Part shown: positions 55,340 through 64,000 of the stretch, one piece after another
How positions within the stretch are numbered: position 1 is the stretch's first letter
Layout: the number at the start of each line of letters is the position of its first letter
Origin: Brachypterus glaber
Taxonomy: Eukaryota > Arthropoda > Insecta > Coleoptera > Kateretidae
DNA: 64,000 nucleotides
Reading direction: 5' to 3'
Assembly (NCBI GenBank): GCA_958510825.1
Contig: OY294048.1
Coordinates: 38,343,026 to 38,407,025 of the forward strand
Notes under the pieces: generated by a model
Seen by the model: only the letters and a program-made list of their open reading frames with translations
Told to the model about the DNA's origin: nothing
Database searches by the model: none
Translations under genes and position numbers: made by a program

Positions 55340-55665
55340 GCGACATACGACGGCGGACTTTGACCAACTAAAACAAAAGTCCTTGCACCGATGGTATTTT
55401 TTCATAAATCTCTTGTACGATGACTCACTAGTATTTTAAAATATATGAAAATAATCGGTAGAGGGATTCGTGAAATAAATCGAATTTCATTTGTTTTTAT
55501 ATTTTTTTCAGTGTATGTTTAATTTTTATTACGGATATTGAAAGAGTTTATTTTTTTAAGCAATTTTGTAGAATATCTTTGTTTTTATTTTCATTTGTTT
55601 TTAAATTATTTAACAAAATTAATTTTTTAATCAAGTCTGCCATTGTAATCTGTTGACATATTTAA
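55340..55665 (+). repeat. Repeat R2, uninterrupted copy
   Basis: In reverse complement this matches 60645-61140, where the 60865 MITE is inserted. 'cttgcaccgatggtattttt' and 'agtctgccattgtaatctgt' are shared. The intact target lies near 55410-55425 ('cataaatctcttgtacga'). Confidence 0.7.
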
Positions 55666-56049
55666 AAATTTTAAGCTGAAATCTCAAAATTAATCTGCCC
55701 AAGTGGGCCCCCATTTTGGGGAGGTGCCACTAACCATAAAGAACTTAAAACGCTCGAAAAAAAATAACTTTGGCAACCGTTTTTCTGTATTTATGATAAT
55801 GTTATGTAATTTTTTAATAAAAGGCATTCACATTAAATCGTTTAGTCACTTCATTGCAGTCTGCCGAATGAGGTGGATCTTTCGTGATGTTTGTGCGTTT
55901 TTAGTTCTAAACAGTGTTAGTGTACGTTTTGTGTTTTTACACTATATCGCATTATTATGAATTGTTTTTCAACCACGAGTATATGTAAGTAATTTTGATT
56001 ATTAAGATATTTATATTTCATTTTTATAATAAATAGAAAATTTTGATTA
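55666..56049. other. No gene seen
   Basis: The 85-codon ORF at 55703 is unrecognised and has no supporting context. Confidence 0.4.
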
Positions 56050-56310
56050 CACTGGTCTACAAAAAAAAATCTTCTCCAAGGACTAAACCTATATCATGCC
56101 TTAAGTATTTTTGTGTGCTGAAACCGAATTTTCAATTTAAAAAACTTTCTACCGCGTAGATTTCGAGTAAATCCCGGTTTTTATTAGACATTGGTTATAC
56201 GTGCCTAAAAAAGAAAACTTTTTCGGATTCATCAGCACACAAAAATACTTAACGCATGATAGGTTTTGGCCTTTGGAGAAGATTTTTTTTTCTTTTTTTG
56301 TAGACCAGTG
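56050..56310. mobile_element. TIR element with CACTGGTCTACAAAAA ends
   Basis: A 261-bp element with TIRs of about 72 bp, including 'tcttctccaaggactaaacc' and 'taagtatttttgtgtgctga'. TTA on both sides (56047-56049, 56311-56313) is a 3-bp TSD. The ends resemble 29262. Confidence 0.75.
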
Positions 56311-56768
56311 TTATTAAGATAAATATTTTTTAACTTTGAGCAATTATGAGTAACAGCTGAAATATCGAAATTAAGCTGCTAGATGCATATTAAGCAACTC
56401 ACCCGTAAAATTCAAGATATCGGACACCCCTTACGCAAATCATCCAGTGAAAAACTAACAGTTGTGTTCTGTTACCATCCACTATTACCCTTTAAAATAT
56501 CAGCCCGTGTACATTTATTGCAATTTAAATTTATTATTTGACTGGACTCTAGGTAATTAACACTAATATGTTATAGGATATAGGCAAGATCTATGCGAGT
56601 TTGTTTTTAACTGCAATGAAAACAACGGAAGTGGAAGTAGTGCTAATAGAAGAGTTGTGCCCAAAGGCACAGTTAATATAAGGCACAGAAGCAAAATAGT
56701 TTGAAATCTAAAACCGCCAAGAGTATAGAGCCTAATATAATAATATTTTTTACAGGTACCATCAACTG
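56311..56768. other. No gene seen
   Basis: No supportable feature. Confidence 0.4.
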
Positions 56769-56948
56769 AGGTGACTTCGGACATTTTTTCGCAAAATCTT
56801 CTGAACCAAAGCACGTGTGTAAAAGTTGTGCGTTTGTGTGTAAAAGTTGTGGAAATGAACCCCACAACTTGAGCACACAACCCCACAACTTTTACACACG
56901 TGCTTTGGTTCAGAAGATTTTGCGAAAAAATGTCCGAAGTCATCCTAC
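56769..56948. mobile_element. Palindrome of about 180 bp with 85-bp arms
   Basis: 'aggtgacttcggacattttt' to 'gcacgtgtgtaaaagttgtg' is mirrored by its near-perfect complement on the right. The minus-strand ORFs here are palindrome translations. A relic of this family at 36272-36612 hosts the 36298 hAT. Confidence 0.7.
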
Positions 56949-57017
56949 CCCGTCAGAAGTCACCTCGGTGTTATAAATTTTTTTTACAGTTTAATCAAAA
57001 AAGAACATTGTTCTTAT

Positions 57018-57650
57018 TAATGTGTTGTTTGTGTTCTTATTTTACACACATATTTTTTTATATATTTTTTATTTCAGGTATTTTATTTCTTTCAGGTACT
57101 ATTATTTTCTTTTATGCATTATATCACTGGGTTAAAATGATAAGGTTCTATGTTCTATAGAAACCCCATAATGAAGAACTATATTTATTATATACTATAT
57201 TGTGTTGTTTGTGTTCTTATTTTACACACATATATTTTTTTATGTATATTTTGTTTTCAGGTTTTATTTTTTATTTTCAGATAATGCTATATAATATATA
57301 GCCTATATTGTGCATTAGGTATTTTTTGAAAAAAAAAAGTGTTTTTAGGTTAAATATTCTAAACATTTATTTTTTTTTCAGGTATTAATTACATTATAAT
57401 GTAATATTAGTTTTTATTTGAAAGTTTACTAGGTATATTAAAATTTTTTAATTGTTAAGGATATTGTTTATAATAATTTTGGTTATATTTATGTATATTT
57501 TTTTCAGGATATAAGTGTTTTTATTTATAATGTTATTATTTTATGTATTTTTTTTATATGTTTTATAGGATATTTTCGTTGGTTATATTTTTTTCAGGTA
57601 TTTATTTTTTTTACAGGTACAAATACAATTTTAATCTACATCAGATTAAA
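57018..57650 (+). repeat. Degenerate array of (T)n-CAG-GTA splice-like motifs
   Basis: At least seven occurrences of a pyrimidine tract followed by CAGGTA, CAGGTT, CAGGAT or CAGATA lie at about 57076, 57096, 57258, 57279, 57379, 57506 and 57596, with ACAGGTA at 57614. A longer direct repeat underlies part of it: 'ttgtgttgtttgtgttctta' at 57020 and 57199. No exon is recognisable between them. Confidence 0.6.
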
Positions 57651-58030
57651 ATTATAGGATAGTTACATATTGTTTTATGCAAAAATACGCTAGGTATATT
57701 AACTGTAGGTTTTTGGAAGTTTATAGGCCTATAAACATAAACATTAAGGATAATATCCTTAATATAATAACATAGTATGTTTTTTAAGGTAGCATGGGGC
57801 GTGTAGAATAACCTGGGGTAGACTAATACTAATATGTAAATATTATTTATTTCAGATATATCAGAAAGAAGGATTTAATTAAAGTTTTAATTTTTATGTA
57901 TAATGTGTAATTTTATTTTTTAGATCTTTGAAGGACAACTTTTACAGACAGTGTAATCAGAACTTGTAAGGTTCCTTAAGGTAAAATTGACAGCTAGTAA
58001 CAGTAAGTTTTTTTAAGGTTAAGGTTTTTT
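57651..58030. other. No gene seen
   Basis: AT-rich; no supportable feature. Confidence 0.4.
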
Positions 58031-58650
58031 ATTTCCATTCAAGCCAAGCCAATTTCCCCCACCCGGGAAACGAACCCGGGTTGTTGGCATAGTTTCCCCT
58101 AGGTTTAATTTAGTATATAGTTAAATAGCCAAAATCCGCACCAATTCCCTTAAGGGGGAATGGATAGGCAGGGTTACACGAACAGGTAGTCAATATTAGC
58201 AAAAATTCCCTCAAGGGGGAATGGATAGGTAGGGTTACACGCACAGGTTGTCAATATCCGCAAAAATTCCCTCAAGGGGGAAAGGATATCCGCGAACAAA
58301 AGACAAAGGAACAGACGGAAATTTGAGGTGTTCTCTCTGGATGGTCGACTTTTTCCCATACACGCCAGGTATCTCGAAAGAGAGAGTAGTACCAACCCTG
58401 ACATCGGTGAGACCGAACTTACAAAGTGGGCAGTTGTCATACAAGGGTTAGGTATATATAGTGTATGTTAAATTGTCGCCTGACGAGATTATACTCCACG
58501 TGTATAGGCCTACTGAGGGATCCTCAGAGGGGAACTGAGGTTTTCTCACTGGGGAACGGCACGTTAACCGTAACGCACCTAGTGCTTTACCTCCTGGGTG
58601 GTGTGGAAAAGAGCACAACTATTCTAGTTAGAGGTGGTAAGTGTAAAGAG
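58031..58650. other. GC-rich island-like segment of unknown nature
   Basis: Base composition rises clearly relative to both sides. It contains a tRNA-like T-arm on the minus strand (58065-58085, 'cccgggttcgtttcccgggt'), the 61-bp array at 58125-58290 and unique GC-rich text such as 'gatcctcagaggggaactga'. The short ORFs (67-88 codons) on both strands are unrecognised. It may be part of an unknown element or an untranslated region. Confidence 0.45.
58125..58290 (+). repeat. 61-bp tandem repeat, about 2.7 units
   Basis: 'aattccctcaagggggaatg' recurs at 58141 (with TTAA), 58202 and 58263 with 'gatag.cagggttacacg.ac' between. Each unit carries the hairpin TTCCCTCAAGGGGGAA. Confidence 0.85.
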
Positions 58651-58674
58651 TAAAAAAATGTCTATCTGTCTGTC

Positions 58675-58725
58675 TTTACATACCATAAGACAAAAAGATG
58701 GACTTTTTGTCTTATGGTATGTAAA
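58675..58725. repeat. Perfect 23-bp hairpin, 5-base loop
   Basis: TTTACATACCATAAGACAAA plus AAG pairs without mismatch with 58703-58725 around the loop ATGGA. The short length fits a mini-foldback or a small-RNA-type hairpin; no promoter is recognisable. Confidence 0.8.
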
Positions 58726-60327
58726 CCTTATAATTATAAGTATGAATGTAATATCGGTTTTCAAAAATTCTTTCGCTAAGCAGATTGAATTTCTTTATAA
58801 ATAATAGTATATTTCCAACCTAATAAGAAAATTAAACATCATTATATCACCATAGAGTCCCTTTTCAAATTAAACATCAAAATTTTTAGGATTGGCAATG
58901 CATTTTACCGGGAAAACGCCATGATTGAAACTCTCCTGCATAATACCATTTATGATTAAGCTTTCCTCTAGAGGAAATAAACAACATTTCATTTTATGAT
59001 ATTGAACTTTCTGAAATGCAATAGTTGATTATATTGACTCACCATATAGTCCGAAAAACGTATTTGTAAATTAAATAAAGTGATTATTTTTCTTAAGCAA
59101 GGGACTTCCCTTATAGAAATTTACGTTAAAACCACTTTACCTAACGTTAGGAGAATGTTTTGTCTGTATCGTTAGGGTTCTATTACTAAAACAACGTTTA
59201 TCTAACGTCATAAACCCAATATACTTATACTTTTGGACTTTTCAACCAAATATATTTTTTTTTCAGTTTAGTCGGCGTGCTGGTGACCATTTATTCTTTT
59301 TTTATATATTTGGGCCTACGCGTTTATTATACAGTTAATGTCGCGATAACCCGAATGTTCGATACTCCGAACGAGACAGTAATCCGAACAATGAAATTCG
59401 GACTTCAAAGTACATGCATGTATGATTCACTGTTCGGTTTACCGCATAATTCAGATTATCGAAAATTTACTTAATTTTGGTATCAAATTACAGGTACACT
59501 TGGAATTAAAAAAAAGTACTACATCACTGGACCTGGAGGTACACCAAATTTTTAAAATTTTAGATGTTTCAAGTGGTTTACTGACCATGAAATTTTTAGG
59601 GTTATGTACATTGTCAGTGGATTTAAAAACGGTATAAAACACATTAATTTCTCGTAAAATATATTCCTATTTGTACAATTTATAGAAATATATAGAACTA
59701 AAAAATAATACAGAAATAAAAATATATAATTAATAAAATAACGAAAAGCAAGTACCTTATTTAATAGCAGTTAAAACTTTAAAGGACCACAAATCTTCAT
59801 TCCTATATATTTTAGCTCTGAATCTCTAATTTCTCGACCATTTTCCTTATATATTGTTAAAATTGATTTTTGTTGCTGGCTTAAGTGTTGCATGTTGACT
59901 CATTTGACACAACTATGTGTCGAACAAGATGACTATTACATTTAGTTTTATATATCTCTGACTTAGTTAGGTCCTGAATTGACTTTAGTGGCAAGTTAGA
60001 TTTAAATGGTACAATTTTTGGGTGTAGTACTTTTTAAAGACAACTGTACGAGACAGGCAACGCTTGGTTTCATCCAGCGCCGTTCCCTGCATTAGATGGC
60101 TCATACCTTTTTTATGCACGCGCAATGTACGAGCTCTATTAACGCAAGATATGAAGCAAGTATTTTCGCAGGAACTAAGTAGTGATAAACGTTATATTAA
60201 TATTAGACCTAAATGTTAGGTTACCAACGTTAGGAATCGGGACATATATTACAAATTATACATTACAACTACGTCGGGATAACGTTCTTCTAATGTAAAA
60301 TTTCTACTAGGGATATTTACAAAGACA
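58726..60327. other. No gene seen; pogo-like words near 59340-59470
   Basis: 'cgcgataacccgaatgttcg' and 'aattcagattatcgaaaa' (59339-59470) recall pogo/Tigger terminal sequence, but I could not pair two ends. ORFs at 59277 and 59422 are not recognisable. Confidence 0.35.
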
Positions 60328-60641
60328 CAAGGGCGTAGATCTTTTTCTTCTATCGGGGGGGATAATACCCAGGGTCGGCCTTTCAAGCTTTAAATTTGGC
60401 GCCCCTAGCAAAAGAAAAAACACCCTAAAATAAAGCTTTGTGCGTCTACAAAAAAAATTGCCCCCCAAAAAATGCCTGACGGTTTCTACCAAACGTGGCG
60501 CCCCTACAAAAAAAATGACGGCGCCCAAAAAAATACCCAAAGACAAAAGCTTTGTCCCTGACGGTTTCTACCAAACTTGGCGCCCACGCCTATGGGGGGG
60601 GGGTAATTACCCCCGATTACCCCCCCTCATCTACGCCCTTG
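60328..60641. mobile_element. TIR element with CAAGGGCGTAGAT ends
   Basis: CAAGGGCGTAGAT at the left and its exact complement at the right bound 314 bp of G-run/A-run text. Inside, 'cctgacggtttctaccaaac' occurs twice (60475, 60561). TSD not evident. The 75-80 codon ORFs are low-complexity shadows. Confidence 0.65.
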
Positions 60642-60644
60642 ATA

Positions 60645-61140
60645 TATATATCAACAGGTTACAATGGCAAACTTGATTAAAAATGGGTTTTGTCAATTTT
60701 GATTTTAAATAATTAAATTGCTTAAAAAATAAACTCTTTTGATATCCGTAATAAACATTAAACTTACACTGAAAAAAATATAAAAACAAATGCAATTCGA
60801 TTTATCTCACGAATCCTTCCAGCGATTATTTAATAGATACTCGTGAGACATCGTAGAAAAGATTCGAGGAGTTTATTTATTGCACAATCCTTGTACACCT
60901 ATCGAACATTTTTCTACAAATCCTTGACAACTCCTTCTTCCACAATCATCTACAATCATCTGAAATCTTCCCACAATCATCATTAAAATGTTGTACAATC
61001 TTTTACAATCTTTTTGACAATCTTTGGCAATCTTCCATAATCCTTTGATTCTCACAATCCTTGTACACTTTTTTTTAATAAAAGATTTATGAAAAAATTC
61101 TATCGGTGCAAGGACTTATGTTTTAAAGTTGATCCAAGTC
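60645..61140 (-). repeat. Repeat R2, copy interrupted by the 60865 MITE
   Basis: Inverse of 55340-55665 on both sides of the insertion. Left part 60645-60864 and right part 61080-61140 join cleanly when one AAAAGATT and the MITE are removed. Confidence 0.7.
60865..61079. mobile_element. hAT-like MITE with ACAATC array, copy 2
   Basis: The left end CGAGGAGTTTATTTATTGC matches 9055. The internal ACAATC series is parallel to copy 1 ('acaatccttgtacacctatc', 'caatctttttgacaatcttt'). The 8-bp TSD AAAAGATT is exact (60857-60864, 61080-61087), although the last 14 bases of the right end seen in copy 1 are missing here. Confidence 0.8.
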
Positions 61141-61227
61141 CGCCGTGTATGAACGTGACACACATTAGCGTACGCCTGACTGCATTGAACGCTCTTTGAT
61201 GATTCAATGAGGAATCAAATAGTACAG

Positions 61228-61930
61228 TCATTATGGGTGAAAAAATGGGTAAACCTCGGAATAAAAGATAACAAGCTATAAACTTGTATAAATCTTTGTT
61301 TTGACATTCTATAAGTTAGCTCAAAAGTCTCATAAAATCTTTCCATTTAAAAAATTCCCCCCTTTGCCTCCCTGGCCACATTTTAAAAAGTAAAAATAAT
61401 CGAATATATGCCAAAAGATGGTTTAAGTTGTTTTATTTAAGTGTTTCAAATTTAAAGTCGATATCTCAACTGGTTCAGAAGTTAAGAGAGGTGGGTGGTT
61501 TCCTTTTGGACCGCACAGTATATGATAACGCTAGGTCAACTGTGGAATCAAATGCATAATACAGTTTATACCTATAATAACTATAATATTTTTAGTTAAT
61601 AATTAACTTTATAAACTGTACTATGTATTGAATTCCACAGTTGACCTAGCGTTATCAAATATACGGATAACGGTTAATTGTATAAAATATTGCCTTATAC
61701 CAATTTGTAGAGAATTTTACGCTCTACAACATTGCTAATAACTCAAAATGTCATTTGAAGCAAAGAAAAAAAAGGTTTTTGCCACCTTTCACCACCAATA
61801 TCTTGCGACGCGGACACGAGATTCTACGAGACTTTTGAGCTAACTTAAAGAATTTCAAAACAAAGATTTGTACAAGTTTATAGCTTGTTATCTTTCATTC
61901 CGAGGTTGAATCCCTTTTTGACTGGACTAA
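61228..61930. mobile_element. TIR element of about 700 bp containing a second palindrome
   Basis: Arms of about 110 bp share 'gataacaagctataaacttg' and 'agttagctcaaaagtctc' (61265-61345 and, inverted, 61845-61905). The inner palindrome 61523-61657 is nested within it. No ORF. Confidence 0.65.
61523..61657. mobile_element. Nested 135-bp palindrome
   Basis: TGATAACGCTAGGTCAACTG and its complement form the ends; arms of about 50 bp continue through 'acagtttata'. TATA words on both sides do not define a clear TSD. Confidence 0.65.
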
Positions 61931-63287
61931 AATGTATTTATAGAAACGGAAACGATTAAATACCTGCCGGTTGTGTACAGTAAATATACGAATTTATACA
62001 GTTATTGACAAGATCCAACTACACGTGTTTGTTAAAATTATACTGCCGTTTCTAGGGTTGCCAACTTCAAATGTCACAGAAAGGACACATCCAGTGATAT
62101 AAATTGGATTTTTCATATAAATATTTTCCACTAATGTTGGATTTTTGGAATTTGGAAAATTTGCTTATAGCCGAGCGGGTAATATAACTTTTATTTGTTA
62201 ACTTACTTAGGTTGGCCATCCATCAGTTACCACTTTCATCACTTTATTAGGAAGCTGAAAAAGTTCTAGTGAGATGGTGCTTTGGAAACAGATTAAACAA
62301 TAACTTCTTAAATTAAGAATAATATATTAAATAAAAGTGATTAAAATTTTTCGAGAACATGAAAGATCAATTCTTACATCTAAGTTCTACTTCTATGCAA
62401 AGTTAGAAGAGACACTTTGCGGAACTGATCAAAATTTAAGGAGTTCACCTCTTTTATACTCTTTGAAAAAACATAAATCAAAATAAGACTTTTTGAGGTC
62501 AAAATAGTCATATGTTTCTAGGTGGGGCTCGGGTGACAAGATCTCAAATCCTCACTACCAGAGGTCAACGATTTACTATAGGGGTCCGAACAGAAACCGA
62601 GAACAAGTTATTCACGCTTGTTTTTAAGAACCAGAGCTTATAGACTGTGTATATTAAAATCAAATAATTTTTTAAAACATTTTAAACCATATGCAAATTT
62701 TTCACCATAACACCATATACAAATTTATAGCTTTTTAAAAAATAAGTTTAAGACCCTCGGGAACCAGGCGCAATCTTGAAAAATGGGTCCGATTTTGCAT
62801 TTTTTTCCAAATAAACTCCTTTAAATCAAATTTGTTATTTCCAAGGTAATAAAACTAATTCAATCGAAAGTAAATAGTTTGTCGATCAAAAACAAATCTG
62901 ATGAGCTTTTTTTATGGGAAAAATTTGCTAATTTTTCAATAAAAAAAAGTTGGTAACTAATTCTTCAATCGGAAATTTGGCAAAATTATTTCTACCCCCC
63001 CCCCCAAAAAAAATTATTATTTTACTACGTCTGTCTCTGTCGAAAACCCCTAAAACCACAAATGTCGCTCAAGTCCTATCGATTAACTCAATTTTCGTTG
63101 ACTGGGCTATAAACTGATAATTAAAATGTAGGTATATTTATTTATTTAAATAAAATGATGAAAGATAAGAATTTTAATTTTCATATTAAATGAAATAGGT
63201 GTTGTGAACTAATTTACATAAAGAAAATTACATTTTTCATTGAATTATAAATACGCTAAAGCCGAGTCTTTAAACAATACATAAATA
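61931..63287. other. No gene seen
   Basis: No supportable feature in 1.36 kb. Confidence 0.4.
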
Positions 63288-63986
63288 GGTAAAACATCTC
63301 ATGCTGCAGAATTATTCATTCATATTGTGTTGATTAGTCCAGCCTGCGCAAGATTATTTTGTGACAGAACGGGGCAGCGAAATGACGTAACGCAATATAT
63401 CTGACCTTGCGCAGTACGCATCTCTATCAGCTGTGAAATGCTGTCGGTCGTAAAACAATTCATCACCCCAGTATTCATTTGTCTTATCTCCAAAAATCCC
63501 CCAGTAAAAATCTTAAAATGTCCTAAAATAGATATATGGCAAACCAAAACTGGGGTGACGAATTATTAGTAGTTTGTTTATACTGTTAGTACTGTCAGGT
63601 CGTCATTTGTTTCTGTTCATTTTTCGACTTCTACTGTGTTTTAATTGTTTTTTTTTGCTGCATTGTTTATAACTTTAAACCTAACCTGTATTGTTGCTTC
63701 ATGAAGAGCAAAGGGTCAAAGTAGGTGTACAAAAAACTATTTCGACGTTTCTTCGTAGATAATTATTGTTTTTTGTTGAATTTTTTACATTTTTTATTTG
63801 ACACACAAAACTAAGGTTAAAAAATACTCGTCAAAAACAACAATAGTAGTGCGCATGTGCAAGTTTATCTCAGATGCGCTAGGTACATTTATCACAGTAT
63901 TCCGCAACGGCTTTGGAGGTCTTTCCTTGTCTATGGTAAAACATCTCAAATATGCTGCAGAATTATTCATTCATATTGTGTTGATA
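63288..63986 (+). repeat. Direct repeat pair of about 48 bp, 650 bp apart
   Basis: 'ggtaaaacatctca' plus 'tgctgcagaattattcattc' and 'atattgtgttgat' occur at 63289-63336 and 63936-63987 (the second with four extra bases). The sequence between has no recognisable ORF. Confidence 0.6.
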
Positions 63987-64000
63987 TAGGTCGACAATTG

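Noticed and set aside
56563..56943. 126-codon minus-strand ORF
   Set aside because: It crosses a near-perfect palindrome and has mirrored peptide segments; no domain recognised.
58065..58085. tRNA gene on the minus strand
   Set aside because: Only the T-arm/box-B-like part is present; no matching acceptor, D-arm or anticodon stem could be found upstream.
58125..58290. CRISPR-like array
   Set aside because: Units are contiguous 61-bp tandem copies without unique spacers, and the genome is eukaryotic.

Overview
The window looks like intergenic DNA from a large, AT-rich animal genome, most likely an insect. The evidence is the low GC, long intron-like stretches without coding sense, Jockey-type and other APE-class LINEs, a Penelope-like element with a GIY-YIG domain, and P, MULE, hAT-like, PIF/Harbinger-like and Tc1/pogo-like remnants. 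I cannot name the species. I found no host protein-coding gene, tRNA, rRNA or CRISPR array. All confident coding sequence belongs to mobile elements.

Coding remnants. 24230-27238 (+) is one uninterrupted LINE ORF with endonuclease and reverse transcriptase; it has no ATG near its start. 42888-43551 (+) is the 3' end of a Jockey-like LINE. 2720-3832 (-) is a frameshifted LINE RNase H region. 28458-28800 (-) and 40860-41000 (+) are C-terminal LINE scraps. 31278-32196 (-) is the 3' part of a Penelope-like ORF, from the YVDD motif to GIY-YIG. 33847-33920 (+) is a THAP-like first exon with a splice donor inside an 816-bp P-like element. 40317-40547 (+) is a FLYWCH zinc-finger exon inside a 734-bp MULE-like element with GC-rich ends.

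The rest is mostly short inverted-repeat elements, many with visible target-site duplications (TSDs). FB-1, a nearly perfect palindrome of 219-227 bp, has five full copies with 8-bp TSDs and several partial ones. FB-2, about 130-147 bp with 3-bp TTA/TAA TSDs, has four full and two degraded copies. There are several hAT-like non-autonomous families with 8-bp TSDs (9055, 21858, 36298, 50509, 60865), a CACWGG-ended set (29262, 56050, perhaps 16956), TA-flanked elements (13605, 17731, 29940, 45954) and a 634-bp solo LTR at 11149.

Layout. 1-9000: old AT-rich DNA with the RNase H relic and small foldbacks. 9000-12250: hAT elements and a 690-bp tandem duplication whose second copy took up the solo LTR. 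12650-20600: a dense run of palindromes, including one of 1.18 kb. 21600-28800: hAT, FB-1 and the long LINE. 29000-36900: CACWGG element, Penelope-like element nested in an older repeat, P-like element, 202-bp repeats and a nested hAT. 37600-45100: MULE-like element, Jockey 3' end and Harbinger-like elements. 45900-64000: Tc1-like, satellite-like arrays, a GC-rich segment at 58.0-58.6 kb and more TIR elements.

Several insertions can be checked inside the window because a related copy preserves the empty site: the solo LTR (10641-10655), the 60865 element (near 55410-55425), the 17731 element (29089-29150) and the Penelope-like element (6841-7040).
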